A stretch of DNA of 64,000 nucleotides from Brevifilum sp029548365 (GTDB taxonomy: Bacteria > Chloroflexota > Anaerolineae > Anaerolineales > Anaerolineaceae): assembly GCA_035376985.1 (NCBI GenBank), contig DAOSSA010000011.1, forward strand, positions 3,433 to 67,432. The letters are read 5' to 3'. The translations under genes and the position numbers were made by a program. Shown here in pieces: positions 35,101 through 42,567 of this stretch; position 1 is the stretch's first letter, and the number at the start of each line of letters is the position of its first letter. The notes beneath the pieces were generated by a model. That model was not told the origin of the DNA. It made no database searches and saw nothing but the letters and a program-made list of their open reading frames with translations.

Positions 35101-35348
35101 ACGACTACGGTGGTGCAGCTAGCTTTGACATCTCGAAATGGCCGTTGTCTTGGGTTCTAACCAGTTATAATCCCTATCAAGAAGATTTTGGCCTCTTGTT
35201 TGCCGTACCCGATTGGTTTGCCTATAAGGCCAGTGGCATCCAGGGGATCATGCTGGTTGATTATCCAGGGAAACCCGGCGCCGGTCAATCCTACTTTTGG
35301 CCCCTTGACCCCTATTTCGCCTATTACATTCCGATCTTTGGGCATTAG
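32199..35348 (+). CDS. Secreted subtilisin-like serine protease (S8, Vpr/lactocepin type)
   Basis: A 1049-aa exported protease. ATG at 32199 is chosen for GGAGG 5 bp upstream; an ATG at 32187 lies before that site. The signal peptide spans residues 1-26 with cleavage near PVVA. An I9-like propeptide follows (about 85-185). The S8 domain has D223 in AVIDTGID, H294 in GHGTHV and S608 in SGTSMASPHVAG. A PA domain (about 440-560, with GKIALIKRGTCSF) is inserted between the His and the Ser. Fn3-like domains make up the last 350 residues. No sortase motif or C-terminal anchor is seen, so it is probably free or loosely wall-bound. It would digest external proteins for a fermentative lifestyle. Confidence 0.93.
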   Translation: MKKIILKVFTFVLLLSFMASPVVAKMVTEQAKSPDEPSWERPQRLEPELLPQEILDKFEGGMTIEEFLVLNQGPIPQALLAYADIPVVVVVQLEKPSLIEYVLQQDLNTQNRADQVEQIDYVDELKSDQAVVLGQITATRGAEVIQIGDTFTKTLNGFMLQVPAKLVNEIRSISGVKSVTQARKHEPTLGASIPLINADDVWGYMYGHKFGFTGEGVTIAVIDTGIDYTHAMFGGSGDPADYAYNDPNIIEEGTFPTAKVIGGYDFAGTNYDAGGNTGSVIPVPDEDPLDEYGHGTHVSSTAAGFDVGFGSGVAPDALLYAVKVFGRSGSTNLVIHAIEWAMDPKGLGHLGEPVDVINMSLGSDWGPADELDPEYQVVENATSIGVVVVASAGNAGNSSYIVGSPSVGDSAISVAASTTGFQTSPYLEYEDGGTKSIPYTTSYNPFTATITGDLVDVADFDDGELCDIDGLNGDELTGKIALIKRGTCSFYVKINNAEDLGAVAAIIYNNAAGIISMNTEGSTLPAGSILQADGELLKGKSPLEISIGPDSRVKTFPGEDPDTIATFSSRGPRGFDSKLKPEITAPGVAIFAADMGSGNLGVSMSGTSMASPHVAGVAALMVEANPFLNPAQIKAAMMNTAVDLADTASAQIPRQGAGRVDAFKSVKTSIVAYADPKLVSLSWGVIEIADDYSDTQIITLENFSPFFITLNVDTHFTSLSEGATLTPDVNIVTVPPFGTTSVNVTLDLDASLLPFDFGTIEEYYGFVTFSAWWTPCGDTIRVPFYFVPRPYTEIIEHDAVTRFEVNDYGWVDLEQQGPIESDLWAFPVSLVSPQNPDVLPAADLRYIGMDYGGSSPYGDIISAAFAMWGDVHTNQPFFNEVDLYIDTPYGSVVNFNYNYAAASGSGHDNQWVVIQVDFADGKTYLGSPYTIYADYNSGIQEWYLPADWQYVVDEFDYEVISFDWNGDDDYGGAASFDISKWPLSWVLTSYNPYQEDFGLLFAVPDWFAYKASGIQGIMLVDYPGKPGAGQSYFWPLDPYFAYYIPIFGH

Positions 35349-35373
35349 ATACTGCCCAGTAAGGGGTAAAATC

Positions 35374-35407
35374 GAGGCTGCTCGCAAGGGCAGCCTCTTT
35401 TTTTTGT
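35374..35407 (+). terminator. Intrinsic terminator of the subtilase gene
   Basis: GAGGCTGC (35374-35381) and GCAGCCTC (35390-35397) form a perfect 8-bp stem and are followed by ten T residues. Confidence 0.9.
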
Positions 35408-35410
35408 TTA

Positions 35411-35800
35411 TTGAATGGTGATCCCACTCGCTGCGCTCGGGGACAATGATGGTGAATGGTGATCCCACTTCGCGCAGCACTCCCTGTGCCCTTTAAGGGC
35501 GTCGAGCGCCTGCGCTCGGGGACGATGATAGTGAATGGTGATCCCACTTCTCGCAGTACTCCCTGTGCCCTGTAAGCGTATTGCGCGCCTGAGCTCGGGA
35601 ACTTCGTAGCTGAGAGCTGAAAGGTGCAAGGTTTTTTTATGAGCCCAAATTCTTAATCCCAAATTCCTGATTTCAAATTCCAAATTTTCTGCGGCGGTCG
35701 CATGATTTCCCTGTCACCCAATATTTTCTGTAAACCTATTTCAGGACGACACAACCATCACCATTCACCATTTACCATTCACCAAATTCCCATTGACCTT
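35411..35800. repeat. Repeat locus E, bounded by opposed heptad arrays
   Basis: It begins with TTGAATGGTGATCCCACTCG and holds three core copies, each joined by GACRATGATRGTGAATGGTGATCC. Two copies are of the variant with CAGCACTCCCTGTGCCC seen in loci A and F. Next come AAATTCCTGATTTCAAATTCC words. It ends with CACCATTCACC and CCATTCACC at 35759-35782, the reverse complement of the opening heptads. No gene is seen. Confidence 0.75.
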
Positions 35801-35804
35801 ACCG

Positions 35805-38255
35805 TCAAATGAAGATTACCGCGTTGGATTCATCCGAAGCAGCCAGCATGGTCGCTACCCCGACGACTTCGATGCCCTCAATCAGCTCTTCGTGTTTGAT
35901 GCCCATCAGGTCCATCGACATCTGGCAGGCCTGGACGCGGACGCCGTTCTCGATTGCGGTTTGCAGCATGGTGGGCAGCGAATCGACGTTCTTTTTCTTC
36001 ATAATGCCTTTGATCATGGCGGTGCCCATGCCAGCCATATGCATCTGGGAGAGCTTTGCTTTTTGCGTGCCGCGCGGCATCATCCAGCCGAACATCCTCT
36101 CGATTAAATTTTTCTTAACTGGAACGTGTTCGTTTTTGCGCAGCAGGTTCAGTCCCCAAAAGGTGAAGAACATCGCGCATTGATGACCGGAGGCGATCAC
36201 ACCGTTGGCGATGATGCAGCCGGCGATGGCTTTATCGAGGTCACCGGAGAAGATCACCATGGTCTTGTTCTGACCTGAAACTTGCCCCTCGGCTGGTTTT
36301 GCCTGACCTTTCTGGATCCTGGCTACAATTACACCCTTTTCGGTATCGACAGATAGCAGGCGGTTGCCCGTGGATTTTGCCCAGGCTTCAACGTCGCTGG
36401 TGAAGCCAAAATCTGTGGCCTGAACGGTGACGATATCGCCGTCATCCACCTCTTTAATTTTGTTATACAGTTTCAGGATCGGTCCGGGGCACTGCAGTCC
36501 GCAGGCGTCGATGGTGAACTCCCGCGCGCTGACTGTGGTTGTGGGGGGAATCTCCCGCAGGGTCTCTTTGCTGTCGATGGTGACATGCTCGTAAACATCA
36601 AAATTGGATTGCCGACCCACGGCATGGGAAAAGGTCTTGTAGCCGCCGGTCAGGTTGAAGGCGTCAAACCCCAACTGGATGAGAGTGCGTACCGCAAAGT
36701 AAGAACGCTGCCCGGTCTGGCAGTAGATCAAAACGGGTCGGTCTTTCGGGATTTCGTTGACTTTGTTGCGCAACTGCTGCAGGGGGACATGGACTGCGCC
36801 GTCGATCATACCCAGGGGCAGCTCTTCAGGCAGGCGTACATCTAAGATGGTCGTCCGGGACCGGTCCAGCTTGCTCACCTGGTCCCAGGTGATGATTTTG
36901 GCGTCACCGCGTAAAAGGTTCGCTGCAGAGAAGCCCAGGATGTTGACCGGATCGCGAGATGAATTAAAGGGTGGCGCATAAGCCAGTTCGAGTTCTTCCA
37001 GGTCGTAAACCGTCAGGCCGCCATGGATGGCTGTGGCAATCACGTCAATGCGTTTATCCACGCCCTCCAGTCCGACCGCCTGGGCGCCGAGGATGTGCCC
37101 GTCTTCCTTGAACAGCAGCTTGAGGGACATTGGAGAGGCACCGGGGTAGTAACCGGCATGATTGGAGACGTGGATGATGGTATTTAAGTAGGGGATGCTG
37201 GCAGATTCGAGGGCTTTGGCGTTCAGACCGACCGAGGCAACGGTCAGGTCAAATACTTTGACCACCGAGGTGCCGATGACGCCTTTGAAGGCAGATTGCC
37301 GCCCGCAGATATGATCCGCTGCCACGCGTCCCTGGCGGCTTGCGGGTCCGGCGAGGGCCAGGTTGGTGCGCTCACCGGTGATACGCGCAGTCAATTCGGT
37401 CACATCGCCCACAGCATAAATATCGGGGTCGGAGGTTTGCATGTGTTGATTGGTGACCACCGTGCCGCGCAGTCCGAGTTCAAGCCCAGCATCCGCCGCC
37501 AGCTGGTTTTCAGGACGAACGCCGATGGAGAGGATCAACATATGTGTATCCACGCTGCGTCCGCTGGTCAGCTCAACCTGCATCCAACCGTTTTCCGCCT
37601 GGTGGATGGCTTTCAATCCGTCACCCAGGGCCAGGCGGATGCTCTTGAAGGTCAGGTGCTGATGAACCAGGGCTGCCATCTCGTAGTCGATGGGCGCCAG
37701 AACCTGGTTGAGCAGTTCAATTAACGTCACCTCAATCCCGCGATGGTGCAGGTTTTCAGCGATTTCCAGCCCGATGAAGCCGCCACCGACGACCACCGCG
37801 CGAGGGGGTTTTTCCTGATCGATATAGTCTTTGATGGCATCCATGTCTGGCATATTACGCAGGGTAAACACGCCTGGCAGGCTCACGCCCGGCAGGGTTG
37901 GGATGATCGGCGCCGCGCCGGGAGACAGCACCAATTTATCGTAACTTTCTTCGTAGGTGCTGCTGGTTTCAATGTTGCGTACAGTGATTGTTTTCTGCGC
38001 CCGGTTAATGCGGATGACCTCATTGTTAACCCGTACATCGATATTGAGCAAGCCTTTCAGGTCCTGGGGGGTGACCACCAGCAATCTCTCCCGATCATGA
38101 ATGACCTCACCGATGTGATAGGGCAGGCCGCAGTTGGCGAAGGATACGTAAGGACCCCGCTCCAGCATAAGAATTTCAGCATGTTCGTCCATGCGACGCA
38201 ATCGGGCTGCTGTACTGGCTCCGCCGGCTACACCACCAATAATGACTGCTTTCAT
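35805..38255 (-). CDS. CoA-disulfide reductase fused to rhodanese, TusA and DsrE domains
   Basis: An 816-aa FAD/NAD(P)H disulfide oxidoreductase with three sulfur-carrier domains. FAD-binding GGVAGGAS starts at residue 7. C42 in SFANCGLPY is the redox cysteine typical of CoA-disulfide/polysulfide reductases and NADH oxidases. The NAD site VVGGGFIGLE is near 155 and the dimerisation domain runs to about 445. The rhodanese domain (about 455-550) has active-site CQTGQRS. The TusA domain (about 570-640) has the CPGP motif. The C-terminal DsrE-like domain (about 660-816) keeps several cysteines. Known enzymes of this plan reduce CoA-persulfide or polysulfide. Here sulfane sulfur could be passed along one chain. 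The gene is single. Confidence 0.92.
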   Translation of the reverse strand: MKAVIIGGVAGGASTAARLRRMDEHAEILMLERGPYVSFANCGLPYHIGEVIHDRERLLVVTPQDLKGLLNIDVRVNNEVIRINRAQKTITVRNIETSSTYEESYDKLVLSPGAAPIIPTLPGVSLPGVFTLRNMPDMDAIKDYIDQEKPPRAVVVGGGFIGLEIAENLHHRGIEVTLIELLNQVLAPIDYEMAALVHQHLTFKSIRLALGDGLKAIHQAENGWMQVELTSGRSVDTHMLILSIGVRPENQLAADAGLELGLRGTVVTNQHMQTSDPDIYAVGDVTELTARITGERTNLALAGPASRQGRVAADHICGRQSAFKGVIGTSVVKVFDLTVASVGLNAKALESASIPYLNTIIHVSNHAGYYPGASPMSLKLLFKEDGHILGAQAVGLEGVDKRIDVIATAIHGGLTVYDLEELELAYAPPFNSSRDPVNILGFSAANLLRGDAKIITWDQVSKLDRSRTTILDVRLPEELPLGMIDGAVHVPLQQLRNKVNEIPKDRPVLIYCQTGQRSYFAVRTLIQLGFDAFNLTGGYKTFSHAVGRQSNFDVYEHVTIDSKETLREIPPTTTVSAREFTIDACGLQCPGPILKLYNKIKEVDDGDIVTVQATDFGFTSDVEAWAKSTGNRLLSVDTEKGVIVARIQKGQAKPAEGQVSGQNKTMVIFSGDLDKAIAGCIIANGVIASGHQCAMFFTFWGLNLLRKNEHVPVKKNLIERMFGWMMPRGTQKAKLSQMHMAGMGTAMIKGIMKKKNVDSLPTMLQTAIENGVRVQACQMSMDLMGIKHEELIEGIEVVGVATMLAASDESNAVIFI

Positions 38256-38344
38256 GTGTGTTTACTCCTCGTAGTAAAAAGATAATTGAAAAATTCTATG
38301 CAGGTCGATGTTGATAATTTTCAACAAATTATACTCTGGTTAAA

Positions 38345-38536
38345 TTAATTTTTCGGAGTGTTTGCATCTTCATGGGGATAATCGTCGAGTTCCTCTACTG
38401 TGGTTAAGATCATATCCACGCACAGAATCTGGATCGTGAGCGTCATACCAGGTGGTACGCGCAACTTCCTTTCAATTAGCCTATGCAGAGGGTTGAAAAG
38501 AATTTGAATAATCGGTTGATGAAGCATCATAATCAT
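38345..38536 (-). CDS. Small hypothetical protein
   Basis: A 63-codon frame not recognised as any family. The N-terminal part is hydrophobic and basic and the last 20 residues are acidic (EELDDYPHEDA). No clear ribosome site precedes the ATG at 38536, and the ATG at codon 31 is no better. It could be a real short protein or the tail of a lost gene. It sits alone between the CoA-disulfide reductase and repeat locus F. Confidence 0.3.
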   Translation of the reverse strand: MIMMLHQPIIQILFNPLHRLIERKLRVPPGMTLTIQILCVDMILTTVEELDDYPHEDANTPKN

Positions 38537-38579
38537 TTATCGTAAATACGATTTTGACTAATTTTATGACATTTGTTGG

Positions 38580-38690
38580 GGTAACCCTTCGCGCAGCACT
38601 CCCTGTGCCCTGCAAGGGTTTTGAGCTGTGGTTGCACCCTTCGGGTTGGGCAGACCTCCGTGTCTGCCCCTACTCCTCCTATGGGGAAGA
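38580..38690. repeat. Repeat locus F: core variant without heptads
   Basis: CTTCGCGCAGCACTCCCTGTG and CCTGCAAGGG resemble the cores of loci A and E. They are followed by a GGGCAGACCTCCGTGTCTGCCCC palindrome at 38656-38678. No heptad array is present. Confidence 0.6.
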
Positions 38691-38720
38691 TAAAACACAA
38701 AACAATTTAACAAAAAAGAG

Positions 38721-38749
38721 TTGACGGATCAAGCCTGTTGTGCTAAAAT
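38721..38749 (+). promoter_or_regulatory. Promoter of tRNA-Gly/tRNA-Cys
   Basis: TTGACG (38721-38726) and TAAAAT (38744-38749) with a 17-bp spacer, 26 bp before the tRNA-Gly gene. Confidence 0.8.
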
Positions 38750-38774
38750 GCTCTTGATAGCAGAATGAGCTTGT

Positions 38775-38847
<73 letters not shown>

Positions 38848-38863
38848 TTCTGAACACACGAAG

Positions 38864-38899
38864 GCTGGTATCCACAAGCCGGGTATCAGCTTTTCTTTT
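38864..38899 (+). terminator. Hairpin between the two tRNA genes
   Basis: GCTGGTATCC (38864-38873) pairs imperfectly with GGGTATCAGC (38881-38890), followed by TTTTCTTTT. It may be a terminator of tRNA-Gly or a processing signal. tRNA-Cys starts 4 bp later and has no promoter of its own in between. Confidence 0.45.
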
Positions 38900-38902
38900 A
38901 CT

Positions 38903-38974
38903 GGCGACGTAGCCAAGTTGGCAAGGCAGGGGTCTGCAAAACCCTCATCACGGGTTCGAGTCCCGTCGTCGCCT
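38903..38974 (+). tRNA. tRNA-Cys (anticodon GCA)
   Basis: A 72-nt cloverleaf. The acceptor GGCGACG pairs with CGTCGCC, and the discriminator is T. The anticodon loop TCTGCAAA carries GCA at 38936-38938, and the T arm is CGGGTTCGAGTCCCG. CCA is not encoded. It is likely cotranscribed with tRNA-Gly. Confidence 0.97.
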
Positions 38975-38988
38975 TAAGATTAACGAAG

Positions 38989-39014
38989 CACTCCGGTTAG
39001 CGGGGTGTTTTTTT
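38989..39014 (+). terminator. Intrinsic terminator after tRNA-Cys
   Basis: CACTCCG and CGGGGTG form a 7-bp stem (one G-T pair) with a 5-nt loop, followed by seven T. Confidence 0.75.
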
Positions 39015-39172
39015 GTCACGGGTGTGCGATTGGGTTGTGCCCATGCGTTCAAATCCCTCCACAAACGGGGGTGCTTTGGGTGCAAACACTGCGTCAGCCG
39101 GATGTCGGGAAAATTCAGGGCGGGCGATGGTGAAGCTGGTAATTTTATATAAAAGATTAACAATGAAATCTC

Positions 39173-39201
39173 TTGCATATTTTTCAGCCCAGGTGTATGA
39201 T
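39173..39201 (+). promoter_or_regulatory. Promoter of the tetR-SDR operon
   Basis: TTGCAT (39173-39178) and TATGAT (39196-39201), spacer 17 bp. Transcription should start near 39208, just before the palindromic operator. Confidence 0.65.
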
Positions 39202-39211
39202 TATTGTACAA

Positions 39212-39225
39212 ACCGACTGGTCGGT
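39212..39225. promoter_or_regulatory. TetR-type palindromic operator
   Basis: ACCGAC-TG-GTCGGT is a perfect palindrome of a form often bound by TetR repressors. A further GTCGGT half overlaps its right side. It lies at about +5 to +18 of the predicted transcript and in front of the tetR gene, so autorepression is likely. Confidence 0.7.
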
Positions 39226-39260
39226 CGGTATCAACCAAGAACGTGGAGATGAGTTCGCTT

Positions 39261-39860
39261 ATGACAAACCAGGTGCGCGGTGCTGATACACGGCAATCAA
39301 TTTTAGATGTGTCATTGAGCCTGTTCTCGAAAAATGGCTACGACGCTACCAGTGTAGCGAAAATATGCCAGCAAGCGCAGATCAGCAAAGGCGCGTTTTA
39401 CCACCATTTTCCTTCTAAACAGGACCTATTCCTGGCATTAATGGAAACCTGGCTATCAACAGTGAACAGCTTCTTTCAACACGCTGATCAATCCGCTACT
39501 GTGCCCCAAATTTTAGAAAACATGGTGGCTTTATCCGGTGGATTATTTGATGCGCTTGAGAGGGGATTTCCGATTTTGTTGGAATTCTGGACCCAGGCCA
39601 GCCGACATCCGGCAGTGTGGGAAAAGGCCGTAGCCCCTTACAAACGCTATTTAGACTTGTTTTCCAGGTTGATTCAATCCGGGATTGACGAAGATTCCTT
39701 CCATCGCGGGATTGACCCGGAACACACAGCCAGGATTCTGACATCAATGGTGATGGGTTTGCTTTTGCAGGCGACTTTTGATCCGCATGGCGCAAACTGG
39801 CAGGAAGTCACCACGTTTGGGTTAAATCTTATGATTAACGGACTGGAGAGTGAAAAATGA
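39261..39860 (+). CDS. TetR family transcriptional regulator
   Basis: A 199-aa repressor. The N-terminal helix-turn-helix (about residues 9-57) includes RQSILDVSLSLFSKNGYDATSV and the recognition phrase ISKGAFYHHFPSKQDLF. The rest is the all-helical ligand domain, whose ligand is unknown. ATG at 39261 is used; ATG at 39249 is possible. The open frame extends upstream to 39204 through the operator but begins before the predicted transcription start. Its stop overlaps the ATG of the SDR gene as ATGA, so both form an operon controlled by the operator at 39212. A substrate or product of the SDR enzyme may be the inducer. Confidence 0.88.
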   Translation: MTNQVRGADTRQSILDVSLSLFSKNGYDATSVAKICQQAQISKGAFYHHFPSKQDLFLALMETWLSTVNSFFQHADQSATVPQILENMVALSGGLFDALERGFPILLEFWTQASRHPAVWEKAVAPYKRYLDLFSRLIQSGIDEDSFHRGIDPEHTARILTSMVMGLLLQATFDPHGANWQEVTTFGLNLMINGLESEK

Positions 39861-40858
39861 ATTTAATAACTGGTGCAGCCGGGCACATCGGAAATGTATT
39901 GGTGCGGGAGTTGCTTTCCCGTGGCGAGAAGGTGCGGGCATTGATCCTGCCGGGCGAAGATACCCAATCGCTGGATGGTTTGCCCGTCGAGCGGGTTGAA
40001 GGGAACGTGCTGGAGCTGGATTCCCTGCGCGCAGCCATGCAGGATGTGGACGTGGTCTTTCACCTGGCAGCCCTGGTTTCGATCACAAAAGATCAGGAAG
40101 ACCTGGTACGCAAAGTGAATGTCGACGGCACCAGGAATGTGATTGACGCTGTAAAAGACGCTCGGGTCCGAAAATTGGTGTATACTAGCTCGATTCATGC
40201 GCTGGAGCGTCCGCCAATCGGCACACCCGTCAATGAAGCATTGAACTTTGACCCGGAAAACGCGGCCGGTGTTTATGATCGAACCAAAGCAGAGGCATCG
40301 CTGCTGGTCAAGCAGGCTGCCAGGGAGGGACTGGACGCTGTTATCCTGTGCCCGACTGGCGTTATCGGGCCCTATGATTATCGCCGCTCAGAAGTGGGTG
40401 AGCTGATCCTCTCATTTATGCAAAAAAGGGTCACTTTCCTGATCGAAGGGGCTTATGATTTTGTCGATGTGCGCGACGTGGTCACAGGTCAAATTTTAGC
40501 GCGAGATTACGCCCAACCCGGTGAGACTTATATCCTTGGCGGCGAACGCATTGAATTGAAACTCATGCATGATTTGGTTAAAAAAGTAACCGGGAAGGAT
40601 ACTAAAGTGTTGTCTTTCCCCTTGCCAGTGGCTTTGGTTGTTGCCCCAATAGCAGAGCTGTATTACAAGATCACAAAAACCAGGCCACGGTTCACGCGTT
40701 ATTCGATTGAGACCGTGATCAGTAATTCGGAAATCTACTCGGATAAAGCCAAAGCGGAATTGGGCTACAAACCGCGCTCGTTGGTGAACAGCATCGCTGA
40801 CACTGTACGTTGGTGGTGGGATAACCTGGGACTGACCCGGCGGTCATTGCGTTTGTAA
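39857..40858 (+). CDS. Extended SDR: NAD-dependent epimerase/dehydratase-like reductase
   Basis: A 333-aa extended short-chain dehydrogenase similar to dihydroflavonol-4-reductase/3-beta-HSD-type proteins. The NAD(P)-binding motif GAAGHIG begins at residue 6. The YTSS segment near residue 110 and YDRTK near residue 138 supply the Ser, Tyr and Lys of the catalytic triad. The substrate domain in the C-terminal third is followed by a helical end. Such enzymes act on lipids, terpenoid-like or sugar substrates, and nothing here decides among these. It is translationally coupled to the TetR gene, which suggests inducible expression by a xenobiotic or lipid ligand. Confidence 0.88.
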   Translation: MNLITGAAGHIGNVLVRELLSRGEKVRALILPGEDTQSLDGLPVERVEGNVLELDSLRAAMQDVDVVFHLAALVSITKDQEDLVRKVNVDGTRNVIDAVKDARVRKLVYTSSIHALERPPIGTPVNEALNFDPENAAGVYDRTKAEASLLVKQAAREGLDAVILCPTGVIGPYDYRRSEVGELILSFMQKRVTFLIEGAYDFVDVRDVVTGQILARDYAQPGETYILGGERIELKLMHDLVKKVTGKDTKVLSFPLPVALVVAPIAELYYKITKTRPRFTRYSIETVISNSEIYSDKAKAELGYKPRSLVNSIADTVRWWWDNLGLTRRSLRL

Positions 40859-40882
40859 ACTGTTTTTCTTCAGCATTGGGAT

Positions 40883-40913
40883 AACAAGGCACCCTTACGG
40901 GTGCCTTGTTTTT
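40883..40913. terminator. Bidirectional terminator between SDR and mutM
   Basis: AACAAGGCACCC (40883-40894) and GGGTGCCTTGTT (40899-40910) form a perfect 12-bp stem with a TTAC loop. T runs lie on both strands, serving both convergent genes. Confidence 0.9.
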
Positions 40914-40928
40914 ATGACTGGATAGCCA

Positions 40929-41768
40929 TCAGGCTATTTGCTGGCATTTTGGGCAAAAATGAGTTCCCCGTTGACCGACCACGATCTTCTCAATCCGTGT
41001 ACCGCAATTCGGACAGGGTTCGCCGGTTTGTCCATAAACGTTGAAATCGTTCTGGAATTCGCCGCCGCGGTAGAACCAGTCCAGGCTGGCGCCGAAACTG
41101 AGGATGCCTTGCTTCAGTACCGCCTGGATGGCATGGTGCAGGGCATCGGTTTCGGAAACAGACAGGGAATTTGATTTGCGCAAGGGGTGGATGTGGGCAC
41201 GGAATAAAGCTTCGTCGGTGTAAATGTTGCCCATGCCAGCGATAAAGGCTTGATCCATCAGCAGGGGTTTGATGGATCGAGTACGGGCTTGTAGCATTGC
41301 GTATAGCTGTTGACCCGTAAATGCGAGGTCCAAAGGCTCGGGACCAAGGCGTTGAAATACTTCTTGAGGATTTTCAACATACCACAGGCGTCCAAATTTG
41401 CGAATTTCGCTGAACACCAGGCGGTATAAAGATAAGAAGTTGATCAAAACCCGGTCATAGAGACCTGGAGGGACTGCTTGACCGTCTGGCGCCAGGCGGG
41501 CTTCGATGCGCATATCGCCGCTCATTCGTAGATGGCCAATCAGGTGTCCATCGTTCAGAGGAAAATGGAGGAATTTTCCCCGCCGGCGTGCAGAGATGAT
41601 TGTTTTGCCTGCCAGGGACTGTTGAAATTTATGTGGGTCTGGCGCAGCAATTATTTTCGGCCAGGTAATATCGACCGACTGAATGGTTTGGTCAATCACG
41701 CCTGGATCGTCAGGCGTTCCATTTCGGAGCCTGCGGATAATCGTTTCAACTTCTGGTAATTCAGGCAT
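40929..41768 (-). CDS. mutM: Formamidopyrimidine-DNA glycosylase
   Basis: Base-excision repair glycosylase and AP lyase for 8-oxoguanine and formamidopyrimidines, 279 aa. The N-terminal MPELPEVE gives the catalytic Pro2 and Glu3. Lys in GKFLHF (near residue 61) is the conserved basic residue. The H2TH region has AGMGNIYTDEALF (near residue 170). The C-terminal zinc finger has CPNC and CPKC pairs with the ARG-type loop reading VGQRGTHF. Length and ends are standard. It lies 79 bp downstream of the DtxR gene on the same strand and may be cotranscribed with it. Confidence 0.95.
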   Translation of the reverse strand: MPELPEVETIIRRLRNGTPDDPGVIDQTIQSVDITWPKIIAAPDPHKFQQSLAGKTIISARRRGKFLHFPLNDGHLIGHLRMSGDMRIEARLAPDGQAVPPGLYDRVLINFLSLYRLVFSEIRKFGRLWYVENPQEVFQRLGPEPLDLAFTGQQLYAMLQARTRSIKPLLMDQAFIAGMGNIYTDEALFRAHIHPLRKSNSLSVSETDALHHAIQAVLKQGILSFGASLDWFYRGGEFQNDFNVYGQTGEPCPNCGTRIEKIVVGQRGTHFCPKCQQIA

Positions 41769-41847
41769 CTTGCGTTCTGATCCTCAATCGTTTTGTTAAG
41801 GTTTCAAGTTTGGGTTGCCCTCGTACGCACGTCCGACAAGATACCGG

Positions 41848-42525
41848 TCATTCCGTAACCGAGAGTGCGATCTCTTTGGACAGATTGGGGCCGATGACTA
41901 CTTTTTCGCCCGTTTCGATGACCTGGATGCGCAGGGTTTGATCGTGAGGGGCACAAGAGAGCAATTTTATGTGGAAGCCAGGGATGATGCCAGATTTTTC
42001 CAGGTATCCCAAAATCTGTGGATCTTCATGGGGAACACGCAGGATCAAAGCGGTTTCTCCAACCTCAAGCCTGCTTAAAAGGATGTGCTCTTGCTGCGGG
42101 ATCGCCAGGTTGGAATTCGGTATCGGGTCTCCGTGGTGGCTGAACTTCGGGTAGCTCAGGGCGGCATCAATACGGCTTTCAAGTAAGGGAGACACGGCAT
42201 GTTCAAGGATTTCAGCTTCCTGATGGGCTTCGTGCCAGCCGTAGCCCAGGGTTTCCACCAGGTGAAGTTCGACCAAACGGTGGCGGCGGATGATCTTTAG
42301 GGCTGCAACGCGGCCGGATTGGGTCAAACGCACCCCCTGATACTTCTGGTAGGTGACATACGGGGGTTCGGTTTTAGCAAGTTTTTGCAGCATGTTGGTG
42401 ACTGAAGCAGCCGAAATCCCCAATTTATCAGCCAGCTTGTTGGTGCTTGCTTTGCCCCCACTGGAAGTGATTTCGTAGATGTGCTTGAGATAATCCTGGA
42501 TGTTGGCGCTTAATATTTCGGACAT
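41848..42525 (-). CDS. DtxR/MntR family metal-dependent regulator
   Basis: A 225-aa regulator. A winged helix-turn-helix (about 5-65) has the recognition region ISAASVTNMLQKL. The dimerisation/metal domain (about 66-140) has WHEAHQEAEILEHAVS and YPKFSHHGDPIP, which carry the usual His and Glu metal ligands. A C-terminal FeoA/SH3-like domain (about 145-222) is the DtxR/IdeR layout rather than the short MntR one. It should sense Fe(II) or Mn(II) and repress or activate transporter genes. A perfect palindrome lies 27 bp upstream of its start. The MFS exporter gene is upstream on the same strand. Confidence 0.9.
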   Translation of the reverse strand: MSEILSANIQDYLKHIYEITSSGGKASTNKLADKLGISAASVTNMLQKLAKTEPPYVTYQKYQGVRLTQSGRVAALKIIRRHRLVELHLVETLGYGWHEAHQEAEILEHAVSPLLESRIDAALSYPKFSHHGDPIPNSNLAIPQQEHILLSRLEVGETALILRVPHEDPQILGYLEKSGIIPGFHIKLLSCAPHDQTLRIQVIETGEKVVIGPNLSKEIALSVTE

Positions 42526-42551
42526 GGTTACCTCACAGGCAAGATAAAAAT

Positions 42552-42567
42552 TTTAGCTCGGGCTAAA
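42552..42567. promoter_or_regulatory. Palindromic operator upstream of the dtxR gene
   Basis: TTTAGC-TCGG-GCTAAA is a perfect 6-bp inverted repeat, with further TTAGC half sites at 42569 (TTAGCTTAGC). TTAG-type inverted repeats are typical of DtxR-like targets, so autoregulation is likely. Confidence 0.6.
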
